NCBI RefSeq assembly: GCF_030408455.1
Contig: NZ_CP046977.1
Coordinates: forward strand, 1,798,001 to 1,862,000
Reading direction: 5' to 3'
Source: Corynebacterium atrinae
GTDB lineage: Bacteria > Actinomycetota > Actinomycetes > Mycobacteriales > Mycobacteriaceae
DNA length: 64,000 nt
Position 1 is the stretch's first letter. Every line of letters starts with the position of its first letter. The notes under the pieces were generated by a model, which worked only from the letters and a program-made list of their open reading frames with translations, was not told the DNA's origin and did not search any database. Of the stretch, positions 1-12,175 are shown piece after piece. Position numbers and translations under genes: made by a program.

Positions 1-549
1 CTGGCCTTCCCTTCGCTGATGGCCAGCCTGCTCACCCCGTACCTGCAGGTGATCGATGAGGACATCGAGTACAACACTTTGCTCGCCGTGCTTCGCCCGG
101 CATCGATGTTGGTCATGCTCGCCGGGCTGGTCATCGTGTGGTGGCTGTTTCGGCAAAATGCCCGCCGCAACATCATGGGCACCGCGGCCGCCTACCAAGT
201 GGCCTTCGTCTTCAACTCGGTGACGCTGCCGTGGTACTACGCCTCCGTCATCTCCCTGTTGGGGACGTTCCGGCCCCCAGGGTGGGTACTGCGGCTGGGT
301 ACCGGGGCGTCGATCATCATCACCGTGGCGTTTACGGGCAGCGGCAACCACGTGCTGTTCAACCCCTGGTGGATGGTACCGATGACCGTCCTCGCCTGGC
401 TGCTCACCGACTTCATTTACCGCGACGGGGCGATTGGGCGCCGACTGCGCGCTACAGAGCCATCGCCTGTGCCCGACGCAGCACCTCACGCGCGAGATGG
501 CCGTGAAGAGCCTCAACGGGACGCCCCGGCAGGGTCTCGTCCGGAGTGA
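1..549 (+). CDS. mptA: Alpha-(1->6)-mannopyranosyltransferase, C-terminal part
   Basis: The reading frame is open from the first base, so the 5' end lies outside the window; 182 codons are visible. The product is very hydrophobic, with about four membrane segments (for example around residues 38-50 and 100-118), and ends in a polar Pro/Arg-rich tail of about 35 residues. This fits the end of a GT-C fold polyprenyl-phosphomannose-dependent mannosyltransferase that extends the lipomannan backbone at the outer face of the membrane. The assignment to MptA rests mainly on position: in C. glutamicum the mptA-type gene lies beside pknL. The tail is antisense to the last 98 bp of the next gene, which is unusual. 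MptB or a related GT-C enzyme remains possible. Confidence 0.65.
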   Translation: MAFPSLMASLLTPYLQVIDEDIEYNTLLAVLRPASMLVMLAGLVIVWWLFRQNARRNIMGTAAAYQVAFVFNSVTLPWYYASVISLLGTFRPPGWVLRLGTGASIIITVAFTGSGNHVLFNPWWMVPMTVLAWLLTDFIYRDGAIGRRLRATEPSPVPDAAPHARDGREEPQRDAPAGSRPE

Positions 550-817
550 ATAGGTAGGTCAGGATTTCTTCATCGGTGTAGCCGCCATCCGTCAGGAGGG
601 TGATCACACCGGGAACGAACTTCCCCGTCGTGCCATCGGGGCCAAACAGGGCAGCCGGGACGACGCGCTTGCCGTCCCGAACGTAGGCGACAAGCTTGTT
701 ATCGTTGAGCAGATCGTGCACTCGGGTGATCACCACGCCGAGCTTTTCGGATACCTCAGGCAGGCTCAGCAAAGTCTCATCGGCGAGCAGAGTTTCCAGG
801 TCATTATTCGAATTCAC
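452..817 (-). CDS. Rv2175c-like winged-helix DNA-binding protein
   Basis: A 121-residue protein with a helix-turn-helix near residues 14-60 (LSLPEVSEKLGV, then RVHDLLNDNKLVAYVRDGK) and a C-terminal helical part, matching the Rv2175c family. In mycobacteria Rv2175c is a DNA-binding substrate of PknL, and here the gene is divergent from pknL, the same pairing. The frame stays open upstream, but I chose the GTG at 817 because a TAGAGT hexamer (825-830) ends 7 nt before it; GTG at 826 and ATG at 877 are alternatives. Its 3' end overlaps the mptA end by 98 bp on the other strand. Its DNA target is not evident from the sequence. Confidence 0.8.
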   Translation of the reverse strand: MNSNNDLETLLADETLLSLPEVSEKLGVVITRVHDLLNDNKLVAYVRDGKRVVPAALFGPDGTTGKFVPGVITLLTDGGYTDEEILTYLFTPDETLPGRPVEALHGHLAREVLRRAQAMAL

Positions 818-886
818 GGCCCCCACTCTACTGCTATCCCTGCGCTGCGTTGGCATGAGGAGCGTTCGGTACTCCATACTGTTGAC
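818..886. promoter_or_regulatory. Divergent promoter region pknL / Rv2175c-like gene
   Basis: Only 69 bp separate the two start codons. On the plus strand CATACT (875-880) ends 6 nt before the pknL ATG; on the minus strand TAGAGT (825-830) ends 7 nt before GTG 817. Both fit leaderless transcription. Neither has a convincing -35 element. Confidence 0.5.
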
Positions 887-4470
<3,584 letters not shown>

Positions 4471-4498
4471 CTATTCATAGCATGCGAAAGCCCAGGAC

Positions 4499-5023
4499 CT
4501 ATAGGCTGGTCGCCGTCCGCAGGACCTGGTTGTGTCGGCTGAGGGGAAGGACCGCGGCGCAGGCGCGGTACTTGGCGAGGTTGTGGCGGGCGTCGACAAG
4601 CGCGTCGTGGTTGCCGTTCGGGATCTCCGGCAGGGTGGGTCTTCCGGCGAATTCCCAGTACTGGCGCAGCTCGCGGGTGTAGCGCGGTAGTTCCCTCGGC
4701 AGGCCCGTCATATCACCCCAGAGCTGGGCCAATACCACGTGATCATACGCGCCGACCCACGCCCACAACTCAGGACGACCCTTCCCGGAGGTGAGGAATT
4801 CGAGGACTTCCCTCCGGATCTGGGCTCGATTGCGCCACACGTCGGAGGAGGGACTGGGAAGCTGGTTGAGGACATTCTCCCGGACCCAGGAGTTCGCTCG
4901 CGCCGAATTGAATTCGGTGGAGACTGCATAAAATTCGCGACCGTCCTCAGCGACGATCCCGATGGAGACGAGATCAATGGTGCATCCATCTTCAATGAAC
5001 TCAGTGTCGTAGAAGTAACGCAC
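4499..5023 (-). CDS. 3'-5' exoribonuclease of the Rv2179c type (DEDD fold)
   Basis: 174 residues, RNase T/DEDD-like exonuclease fold: YDTEF with D6 and E8 at the start, an Asp in the WVGAYDHVV segment and the closing HDALVDARHNL motif give the acidic metal-binding set. The M. tuberculosis homologue Rv2179c is annotated as a 3'-exoribonuclease acting on RNA with 3' overhangs. It starts with GTG; an AAGGGA ribosome binding site lies 6 nt upstream, so this gene has a leader. It lies directly upstream of aroG on the same strand (31-bp gap) and may be co-transcribed. The cellular RNA substrate is not deducible. Confidence 0.82.
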   Translation of the reverse strand: MRYFYDTEFIEDGCTIDLVSIGIVAEDGREFYAVSTEFNSARANSWVRENVLNQLPSPSSDVWRNRAQIRREVLEFLTSGKGRPELWAWVGAYDHVVLAQLWGDMTGLPRELPRYTRELRQYWEFAGRPTLPEIPNGNHDALVDARHNLAKYRACAAVLPLSRHNQVLRTATSL

Positions 5024-5127
5024 CGACGGTCCCTTCTTTAAAGCTGCCCCGCGGGCATCGCGGGATCGGATTCAGAGTAACCCGTCACATGCTGCGCCTG
5101 GGCGTGGGGTCCAGTGCAACTAAGGGC

Positions 5128-5133
5128 TATAGT
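5128..5133 (+). promoter_or_regulatory. -10 TATAGT, leaderless GT87 gene
   Basis: TATAGT followed by 6 nt and the GTG at 5140. No Shine-Dalgarno sequence precedes that GTG, which supports leaderless initiation and the choice of start. Confidence 0.6.
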
Positions 5134-5139
5134 CTTCGT

Positions 5140-6528
5140 GTGCGTGACAACAACCAGGGGGGTGACCCCGCCCTCGCTCCCCCGCGGCTAAGGGGGCGTC
5201 CTTTCACGATCCTCGCAATCGTTGCGTTGGTCTTCAGCATCGGCGCCACCGGGAGGTGGGTCATTGATTTCGGGCCCCGTTGGTTCTACCACACTGACTA
5301 CGACGTCTACCGGGCTGGTGGTCAGGCCTTCCTTAACGGGGAGAACCTGTATACGCAGGTGTATTCGGTCGTGGGCATTGATCTTCCCTTCACCTATCCC
5401 CCGCTCGCGGCGATCCTCTTTTCTCCCCTAGCCCTCATTCCATACTCGATCGGCTCGGCGGCCATGACGGTGGCGTCGGCCATCGTGTTGTGGTGGTGCA
5501 TCGTCATTGTGCTGCGCCAATGTCTGCCCACCTTCGCCACCTCAGACGTTCGGCTCCTGGCTCTTTTCATCCTCCCGCTAGCCCTGCTCCTGGAACCGCT
5601 GAGCGAGACCCTCTACTTCGGCCAAATCAACGTTTTCCTCATGGCCCTCGTCCTGGCGGATACTCTCACCCGCCGAAAGTGGCTACCTCGCGGTGTTCTC
5701 ATCGGGCTGGCTGCCGCGATCAAACTTACCCCCGCGGTTTTCGGCCTCGTCTTCTTGGTGCGCCGGCAATGGAAAGACGCTGCCGTCACCACCGCCTCTG
5801 GGATCGGATTCACGGCCCTTGCGGCGATCATTAGCCCGCACAACTCCGTGACGTATTGGCTGCACACGCTGTCGGATCCCACCCGGATCGGCAACCTGAA
5901 GTTTGCTGCCAACCAGTCAATTCAGGGGATGCTTTCCCGCTTCGCTGAAGCTGGGCAGGAGGCACCTCGTCAGTGGTGGGTGGCGCTTGTTGCGCTCGCT
6001 TTGTTCACGATCATCGTGGCCCTCGTGCGGATCGAGCGCAACGCGGCGACACGGGGAGTTGACCCGACGCTCGCCCTCGTCCTGGTGACCTCTTTCGTGT
6101 CCCTGCTGTGTTCCCCGGTGTCGTGGTCGCATCACTGGACGTGGTTGGTCCCACTCGCAGTCACGCTTGGAGTCAACGCCTACCGCATGGCCCCCGGCAC
6201 GCCTCGTTCGATCGCCGGCTTGCTCGCAGTGGTGGTCACCCTCGTTGGACTACTGGGAGCACACTGGCGTATTCAAGTTCCGCGTGACATGGAATACCTC
6301 TGGCCCTGGTGGTCGCAGGCAACGGGCAACTCTTACCTGCTGGTGGCCACCCTTGTGCTCATCACTGTGATCCTCATTCCGCACGTCCTGCTGCCTCAGG
6401 CTCCCTCATCCGTGCCCGGCACCCAGCCGATGATTCCGAGCGTGCTCCTGCGGGCCTGGATACTTGTGATCATCTTGGGCTATCTCGGAATAGTCGTCCC
6501 AATAGTCGTCCCGGCGTTGATCGCTTAG
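5140..6528 (+). CDS. GT87 (DUF2029) alpha-(1->2)-mannosyltransferase-like membrane protein, copy 1
   Basis: 462 residues, polytopic (about ten membrane segments), with the GT87/DUF2029 features: a periplasmic DYDVYR aspartate motif after the first helix, FTYPPLAA, FGQINVFLM, and IKLTPAVFGLVFLVRRQWK. Members transfer mannose from polyprenyl-phosphomannose to lipomannan or phosphatidylinositol mannosides (Rv2181/MptC type). Start at GTG 5140 is chosen from the TATAGT placed 6 nt upstream; a GTG- or ATG-like start 17 codons earlier is less likely. It is followed after 11 bp by a close paralogue. The nearby mptA and pimB support a lipoglycan role; the exact linkage formed is inferred from family only. 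Confidence 0.82.
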   Translation: MRDNNQGGDPALAPPRLRGRPFTILAIVALVFSIGATGRWVIDFGPRWFYHTDYDVYRAGGQAFLNGENLYTQVYSVVGIDLPFTYPPLAAILFSPLALIPYSIGSAAMTVASAIVLWWCIVIVLRQCLPTFATSDVRLLALFILPLALLLEPLSETLYFGQINVFLMALVLADTLTRRKWLPRGVLIGLAAAIKLTPAVFGLVFLVRRQWKDAAVTTASGIGFTALAAIISPHNSVTYWLHTLSDPTRIGNLKFAANQSIQGMLSRFAEAGQEAPRQWWVALVALALFTIIVALVRIERNAATRGVDPTLALVLVTSFVSLLCSPVSWSHHWTWLVPLAVTLGVNAYRMAPGTPRSIAGLLAVVVTLVGLLGAHWRIQVPRDMEYLWPWWSQATGNSYLLVATLVLITVILIPHVLLPQAPSSVPGTQPMIPSVLLRAWILVIILGYLGIVVPIVVPALIA

Positions 6529-6539
6529 TACTCCCGCAC

Positions 6540-7700
6540 ATGGTTGGACTTTCGCTATCACCCCGCGCCCGCCGGGCCGCCACCATGGGTGCAATCCTCG
6601 CGCTCATTGTCATTCTGTTCTTCCTGCTGGTACGACCCGGGCCGACATGGATGTACCACGTGGACACCGATGTCTACCGCTCGGGCGCCGCCGCCTTCTT
6701 GGCGGGAGACAACCTCTACACCCGCTCCTACGAGGTTGACAGTGGGGCCCTGCCGTTTACTTACCCGCCGCTGGCCGCGATACTGTTCGTGCCCTTGACC
6801 TGGCTGTCCCTCGATTTTTCGGCCCTGGCCCTCACCGCTGCGACGGTGGCGGCGCTCTGGTGGTGTCTGACCATCGTGCTGCGCCACTGCTTCCCCGAGT
6901 ATCCAGGTCGCAATCGCCGTCTCCTAGCGCTGTGGCTCCTGCCTCTCGCCCTGCTCATGGAACCGATCCGCTCCACCATCGACTTCGGGCAAATCAATGT
7001 TGTGCTCATGGCCCTAGTCATCAGTGATCTGCTCGGGCGACGAGGCCCGGTTCCCCGCGGAGTCCTCGTCGGCTTAGCCGCAGCCATCAAGCTCACCCCG
7101 GCGGTCTTCGGACTCGTATTCTTAGTGCGCCGCCAATGGAAAGAGGCCCTGACCAGTATCGCCGCTGGCCTCGGGTTCAGCCTCTTCGCCGCGGTGATTA
7201 GCCCACACAACTCCTGGACCTATTGGACCTCGACGCTGTTTCACACCGACCGCATTGGGGACCTGGGTTACGCCAAGAACCAATCTATCCAAGGGCTCCT
7301 CACCCGACTCGGAGTCCCGCACACCGCAGAAGGGTCTCTGCTCTGGGTGGGGCTGGTCGCCGCTACCCTCCTCCTCATCGTTGGCGGCATGATGCGGGTG
7401 CACCGCCTACCGGGCGGCGAGTTGGGCGTCGTCCTCTTGGCTTCCCTAGCGGCGCTGTTGTGTTCACCTGTGTCCTGGTCGCACCATTGGACCTGGTTGG
7501 TGCCTTTCGCGGTCCTCTTCGCCGCAGTTGGCCTCTACCGCAGCGGCCGCTGGATACTCATGGCGGGATGCATTGCGGCCATCGGGGTCATTGGACCGGG
7601 TTGGGCGCCCCTGGGCAATTCCTACGTGGCGATGGGTTGCGTTCTCGCAGTGCTGGCGGTGACGCAACCGCGGGCGTTTGTACCACGCGGACGTCGATAG
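6540..7700 (+). CDS. GT87 (DUF2029) mannosyltransferase-like membrane protein, copy 2
   Basis: 386 residues, clearly a tandem paralogue of the gene just upstream: both share DTDVYR/DYDVYR, LPFTYPPLAAIL, FGQIN and the block PRGVLxGLAAAIKLTPAVFG, and both end the core with LLCSPVSWSHHWTWLVP. It lacks the C-terminal extension of copy 1 and begins directly at the first membrane helix. ATG 6540 is the only sensible start; the frame upstream overlaps copy 1. The 11-bp gap suggests one operon, although a TAGTAC just before the start could give a separate transcript. Donor is expected to be polyprenyl-phosphomannose; the acceptor is unknown. Confidence 0.82.
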   Translation: MVGLSLSPRARRAATMGAILALIVILFFLLVRPGPTWMYHVDTDVYRSGAAAFLAGDNLYTRSYEVDSGALPFTYPPLAAILFVPLTWLSLDFSALALTAATVAALWWCLTIVLRHCFPEYPGRNRRLLALWLLPLALLMEPIRSTIDFGQINVVLMALVISDLLGRRGPVPRGVLVGLAAAIKLTPAVFGLVFLVRRQWKEALTSIAAGLGFSLFAAVISPHNSWTYWTSTLFHTDRIGDLGYAKNQSIQGLLTRLGVPHTAEGSLLWVGLVAATLLLIVGGMMRVHRLPGGELGVVLLASLAALLCSPVSWSHHWTWLVPFAVLFAAVGLYRSGRWILMAGCIAAIGVIGPGWAPLGNSYVAMGCVLAVLAVTQPRAFVPRGRR

Positions 7701-7883
7701 TCATCTTTCGACGTCGTGGTGCTGCTTGTGCGCCGGGCGGAAGGGAAGGAACAAGATCAGCGCGATGGCGACGACGATGACCGGCGCAATGATGGACACT
7801 TTGAGCTCAAGTGCGGCCACCACCAAATAGGCAATGATGAGTGCGGTGACCGCCACGATCTTCCACAGCCAGAGACTCTTCAT
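7701..7883 (-). CDS. Small two-helix membrane protein
   Basis: 60 residues: two closely spaced hydrophobic segments (about 8-26 and 29-47) and a short basic, His-containing tail. It starts with ATG and its stop abuts the stop of the GT87 gene on the opposite strand. Small membrane proteins of this size and place occur in related genomes, but I recognise no domain. Regular codon use and the compact fit between neighbours argue that it is real. Function unknown. Confidence 0.6.
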   Translation of the reverse strand: MKSLWLWKIVAVTALIIAYLVVAALELKVSIIAPVIVVAIALILFLPFRPAHKQHHDVER

Positions 7884-7946
7884 TTCGATCCCCTCACCGT
7901 CAATATCTCAGTTTCCAACAGAGACTCTAACCCTCGCGTTCCCGAA

Positions 7947-9122
7947 TTAGGAATGCCGGGGCTTTTGACCCGCGGAATGGGCCGGCTCCTCAACCAACGG
8001 TTCCGCGAGAGATGCCCTTGTCGCCGCGTTGTTAACGCGCCCAGCCAGGGCCGGGGGCTTGATCGTCCAGCCGATGACCGGGATGTTCGAAATCAGCCAC
8101 ATGGTGTAGGAACCGATCGCCGAGATGATGAGGCCAACCACCATCCAGAACGCGGTATGTTCCCACAGCATCGGAGCGTCCCGAGCAATAGCGAGGTCAG
8201 TGTTTCGCACGTTGTAGTGGAACAACACCGTCAGCGCCATCGGATGACCCAAATAGATAACGAGGGTGTGGTGTCCCAGGAACTTCAGCACCCGGGCGAC
8301 GACCTTGATCTTAGCCAGCAGCACCGCCACCACCAGCGCCATGGGGATCATGGCCATCTGCACCAGGGAAATGACGACGACCCGGGCCTCGCTGAGAGTG
8401 AGGTACTCCGCACCTGGCAGGAACCACGGCAGATCAACATCGTTGTTGGCGTGATAGATGGAAAACCACAGGGATGCAACGAAGGCCGCCACGTAGAGCG
8501 CAGAGCTGCCCACGACGTTGCGTACCGACGCCCCCTCAGCCGCAAACGCGGCAATCCTGTCCCGGAGGTAGGCACCAATGAGAAATGGCGGCAAATACAA
8601 AACCAGACGGCCGAACATCAGGTGCTCTGATTGGAAGGGTAGGAACACCAGCGGCACTAGCGCCACTAGAAAAACTAAACCTGGGTTGAGTTTTCGAACT
8701 GCCCACAGGATGAGATTAAACACAATGAGCGTCAGCAGGAACCAATACATGGTTCGGCCTTCTGCGAGGTATTCAACATACTTTCCCGCCACCGGCATCG
8801 GTGAGCCGTCAAACAAGTGGTACTCGCGGAACTTCAACCACAGCTCAATAGGGCCCCAAAAAACATATGGGACGATGAAAAACCAGAGACGCTTGAGAAA
8901 GAGGTCAGCGAAGGATAGCCGCAAAACCTTGGCGGAGAAGAAACCACTGACGAGGAAGAACAACGGCATGCGCAGCGGGTCGAGGAGGCGATTGGCGTGT
9001 GCCAGCATCGTGTCCATGCCGCCTGGAACCGCCAAACTTACGTGCAAAACAACCACGCCAAGAATGGAAAGCCCTTTGGCAATGTCCGGCCAGTCGAGGC
9101 GTTGCTGGGCGCTCAATGTCAT
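7947..9122 (-). CDS. Acyltransferase 3 family membrane protein
   Basis: 391 residues from ATG 9122 (GTG 9131, three codons earlier, is equally possible). About ten membrane helices with the acyltransferase-3 opening RLDWPDIAKGLSILGVVVLH, whose Asp and His are the family hallmarks, and the MPLFFLVSGFF motif. Such proteins O-acetylate or O-acylate cell-surface glycans, peptidoglycan or trehalose mycolates using a cytoplasmic acyl donor. It lies among envelope genes (plsC, pimB, NlpC/P60), which fits an envelope substrate, but the acceptor cannot be named. A stop-to-start gap of about 95 bp separates it from plsC upstream on the same strand. Confidence 0.8.
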   Translation of the reverse strand: MTLSAQQRLDWPDIAKGLSILGVVVLHVSLAVPGGMDTMLAHANRLLDPLRMPLFFLVSGFFSAKVLRLSFADLFLKRLWFFIVPYVFWGPIELWLKFREYHLFDGSPMPVAGKYVEYLAEGRTMYWFLLTLIVFNLILWAVRKLNPGLVFLVALVPLVFLPFQSEHLMFGRLVLYLPPFLIGAYLRDRIAAFAAEGASVRNVVGSSALYVAAFVASLWFSIYHANNDVDLPWFLPGAEYLTLSEARVVVISLVQMAMIPMALVVAVLLAKIKVVARVLKFLGHHTLVIYLGHPMALTVLFHYNVRNTDLAIARDAPMLWEHTAFWMVVGLIISAIGSYTMWLISNIPVIGWTIKPPALAGRVNNAATRASLAEPLVEEPAHSAGQKPRHS

Positions 9123-9217
9123 ACCCTTCACCCCAAGCTGATAATGCTATTCAATAGACCTGTACTCAACAATTCACTCAAGTACTCTATCCGGGGATTT
9201 AGCAGGATACAAGCGGG

Positions 9218-9958
9218 TCAGTGCAAGTTAGGCTCGGCTCCATAGGGGTACCCATGGCCTGCTGCCAAGGATTCCTTCACCTCCGAGGCATACACATCGA
9301 CATAGGGTTCACCCGTCATGTCAGACAAAATCGCCATGATGTGATCCGTCAGGGGGCGGCTCGCTTCCCGCGAATCCGGGTCGATGCCCAGGGACGTGAC
9401 ATAGCCGCGGGCGTCGATAGGCTCCCCGACCTTCATCCGCACCTTGGCCGGACGCGGGACCCACGTACCGATGGGATTTGCGTTGCGGGCACCGATCATG
9501 GCGACGGGAACGATGTCGACGTGGTTGGCCAGCGCAATCCGGGCCATCCCCGTGCGCCCCTTATAAATCCGGCCATCCGGCGAACGCGTCCCTTCCGGAT
9601 AGATGGCAAAGATCTCGCCCTTATCCAAAATTCGCGTGGCCGCCTCCAACGTCGCGTCACCAGCATTGGAGGCCTTACGATCAACCGGCACCTGGGCCGT
9701 GGCCTTAAAGAACCACCGCTGGATCGCGCCAACGACGCCGGTGTTAGTGAAGTACTCCGACTTGGCCGGGAAAGTTACCTCGCGGGGGCACACCGCCGGG
9801 AAGTAGAACGAGTCCATCACGGATTGGTGATTAGAAGCAATGACGACCGGGCCCGTGGCAGGGATGTTCTCGAGGCCGGTGACCTCCACTCGGTTCCAGA
9901 CCTTCAGCACCGGGCCGATCAACACATTTCGAAACATCCAGTACCACTTGTTGCTCAT
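9218..9958 (-). CDS. plsC: 1-acyl-sn-glycerol-3-phosphate acyltransferase
   Basis: 246 residues with the two defining motifs of the PlsC family: NHQSVMDS (H-X4-D) near residue 43 and YPEGTRSPDG near residue 120. It acylates lysophosphatidic acid to phosphatidic acid, or a related lyso-lipid, at the inner membrane face. ATG 9958 is the natural start. It lies 28 bp downstream of glk on the same strand and upstream of the acyltransferase 3 gene, so a glk-plsC transcript is likely. Related corynebacterial genomes keep the same order. Confidence 0.87.
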   Translation of the reverse strand: MSNKWYWMFRNVLIGPVLKVWNRVEVTGLENIPATGPVVIASNHQSVMDSFYFPAVCPREVTFPAKSEYFTNTGVVGAIQRWFFKATAQVPVDRKASNAGDATLEAATRILDKGEIFAIYPEGTRSPDGRIYKGRTGMARIALANHVDIVPVAMIGARNANPIGTWVPRPAKVRMKVGEPIDARGYVTSLGIDPDSREASRPLTDHIMAILSDMTGEPYVDVYASEVKESLAAGHGYPYGAEPNLH

Positions 9959-9986
9959 ATCTTCTCCCGGAACAATCGCCTAGTTG

Positions 9987-10952
9987 TTAGAATTTTTCCT
10001 GCTGGCGGGCCAGATCAGCCACGCCAATCATACCTGCATCCGCACCTAGTTCTGCCCGCGAAACGGTTGGCAGCGGTCGGTGACCCGCCCCGACAATTTT
10101 GTCCGCCATGTTCGCTGAAGCCGCATCGAGGAAAAGGTCCGCATCGCGCGACACTCCCCCACCCACGATGATCATCTCTGGATCGAGCACGTCCTGCACG
10201 ATCGCCAGCCCCTCACCGACCCACCGGGCAAAGCTCTCTACCGTGCGCACTCCCAGCGGATCACCCAGGCGAGCGGCCTCCATGACCATGTGGCCACTCA
10301 CCTTGTCGCGATCCATAAGAATCGCCCGATAGAGGGGGCTTTCCTCAGCCTTAACCGTTGGAGCCAAATCCCAGGCAGTGTCGACCAAGGCCGTCCCCGA
10401 GGCGTAGCGTTCCAAGCACCCGCGCTTCCCGCAGGAGCATTCACGCCCGCCGTGAACAACCGTCAGATGGCCGAATTCGGGGGCGGTACCAAAAGCCCCG
10501 CGAAATAGAGTGCCGTTAACCATCAATGCCGCGCCGATACCCGTACCGAGAGCAAAGAACACCCAGATGCCAGCGCCTTGCGCCGCACCGAACCGGTATT
10601 CGCCCCAGGCGGCAGAGTTGGCGTCGTGCTCAAGCCGCACGGGTAGCCCAAGGCGCTCCGCGAGAATGCGCCGTACGGGAGCATCCCGCCATGGCAGGTG
10701 GGGAGCGAATCTCACGACTTCGCACTGCGGATCAAGGAATCCCGCCACGGCCAATCCGACCGCAGCAATGTCATGGTGCCCGCTTAGATCCGACACGATC
10801 TCCACGATCGTGTCTTCCAATTCCACGGCGGTCGACGGTGTGGCGGCAACCCGGATGTCAGTAATTCTTCCCTGCTCATCCACCACTCCCGCTCGAATGT
10901 TGGTGCCGCCGATGTCGAAGCCGACCGTTACACGGGGCGGAGTGGAAGTCAT
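9987..10952 (-). CDS. glk: ROK-family glucokinase
   Basis: 321 residues. ATP-binding FDIGGTNIRAG near residues 11-21, glucose-binding EHDANSAAWGEY, and the ROK zinc site ECSCGKRGCLERYASG. It phosphorylates glucose to glucose 6-phosphate with ATP and provides PTS-independent glucose use. The frame runs 69 codons further upstream; ATG 10952 is chosen because the ROK fold begins there and AAGGTG lies 5 nt upstream. The following genes plsC and acyltransferase are probably in the same transcription unit. Confidence 0.9.
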   Translation of the reverse strand: MTSTPPRVTVGFDIGGTNIRAGVVDEQGRITDIRVAATPSTAVELEDTIVEIVSDLSGHHDIAAVGLAVAGFLDPQCEVVRFAPHLPWRDAPVRRILAERLGLPVRLEHDANSAAWGEYRFGAAQGAGIWVFFALGTGIGAALMVNGTLFRGAFGTAPEFGHLTVVHGGRECSCGKRGCLERYASGTALVDTAWDLAPTVKAEESPLYRAILMDRDKVSGHMVMEAARLGDPLGVRTVESFARWVGEGLAIVQDVLDPEMIIVGGGVSRDADLFLDAASANMADKIVGAGHRPLPTVSRAELGADAGMIGVADLARQQEKF

Positions 10953-11043
10953 CAGGGCACCTTCATCAAACTGGAAGCTGGTCTTGAGCGTAATTGTGTA
11001 ATCAGAAAAGTATATCGAGGCCCGTGGAACCCAGTCACATTGG

Positions 11044-12171
11044 TTAGACCAGGCTCCGCAGCCTCTGGCCCATAATCTGCCACGTCCAGTGCTTTTCGAC
11101 GTTCGCGCGGCCCGCCGCCCCCATCGCCCTCCGGCGATCGACGTCCCCCAGGAGGCCACGAAGTGCCTCCGTCAAAGCCGAAAGGTCGCGTCCGTCGACG
11201 ACGACACCGGTCTCCTCCGTCACGGTCTCCGGTGCCCCACCGGAGGTGCCCGCCACAACCGGCACTCCGCTGGCTTGGGCTTCCAGGTAGACGATACCGA
11301 GGCCCTCGACATCGAGGCCTTTCCCACGAGTGCGCGCCGGCATGGCAAAAACATCCGCCGCGGACAGGACCGCTCGCATCTGGTCGAACGGCAACGAGCC
11401 AGCGAAGACCACGAGGTCGTCTACCCCGCTAGCCGTGGCCAGGCGCCGCAAGCGGCGTTCGTCGCGACCCCGACCGATGATGAGCAATCGTACCGACGGG
11501 AATTCTCGCCTCAGCTGGGGAAGTGCCCGAATCAGCTGATCCTGACCTTTGCGAGGCACTAGGCGCGAAATGCAGGCCACCACCGGTTGATCGGGCCCGA
11601 GATTCATCCCAGACCGAGTATCGACGCGTTCTTGAGCTGTCGCCGGGGTAAACAGGTCCACGTCGACGCCCGAAGGCAAGTGAACAAATTCAGGGTGCGG
11701 ACCGAAAGCCGAACGAAATCGCCGCAATGTGTATTCAGAGATGAAGGTGACCACATCCACCGTGTTGCCGATCCTCCGCAGCACCTGGCGAGCTCCCGGA
11801 ATCATCGACCATCCGACTTCATGCCCGTGAGTAGACGCAATGATCTTCCGGGCTCCCGCGCGGCGAGCATTGTGGGCCATGAGCGCCAGAGGCGCCGCTG
11901 CCCCAAACCACACAGTGTCAATTTTCTCCTGCGCGATGATCTCCGCCATGCGCCGCGACGTCGCCGGAGTAGGCAGCATGACCCTCCGAGGCCACCGGAC
12001 AACCTTGTACTCCGCCTGCCGGTCGTATTCAGCCGCCAGGGCAGCATCCTGTGTGGAGGCGAACACGATGACCTCTGATGGGTCAAGCGTGGCAACGAAG
12101 TCCCGTACATAGGATTGGATGCCCCCGACTGTCGGGGGAAAGTCGTTGGTGACGAGAAGAGTGCGCGCCAT
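11044..12171 (-). CDS. pimB: GDP-mannose-dependent PI-monomannoside mannosyltransferase
   Basis: 375 residues, GT4 family GT-B fold: GGIQSYVRDF after the first strand, the linker phrase VACISRLVPRKGQD, RGRDERRLRRLA, and the E-X7-E nucleotide-sugar motif in VEGLGIVYLEAQASGVPVVAG. Corynebacterial PimB' adds the second mannose to phosphatidylinositol monomannoside in the cytoplasm. The start at ATG 12171 removes 27 upstream residues that lie over the preceding gene. The neighbouring NlpC/P60 gene ends 4 bp before it, so the two are co-transcribed. Order and length match C. glutamicum pimB'. Confidence 0.87.
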   Translation of the reverse strand: MARTLLVTNDFPPTVGGIQSYVRDFVATLDPSEVIVFASTQDAALAAEYDRQAEYKVVRWPRRVMLPTPATSRRMAEIIAQEKIDTVWFGAAAPLALMAHNARRAGARKIIASTHGHEVGWSMIPGARQVLRRIGNTVDVVTFISEYTLRRFRSAFGPHPEFVHLPSGVDVDLFTPATAQERVDTRSGMNLGPDQPVVACISRLVPRKGQDQLIRALPQLRREFPSVRLLIIGRGRDERRLRRLATASGVDDLVVFAGSLPFDQMRAVLSAADVFAMPARTRGKGLDVEGLGIVYLEAQASGVPVVAGTSGGAPETVTEETGVVVDGRDLSALTEALRGLLGDVDRRRAMGAAGRANVEKHWTWQIMGQRLRSLV

Positions 12172-12175
12172 AGGG

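Noticed and set aside
7716..8630. 304-codon plus-strand frame
   Set aside because: Antisense to the acyltransferase 3 gene and the small membrane gene; Arg/His/Gln-rich shadow.
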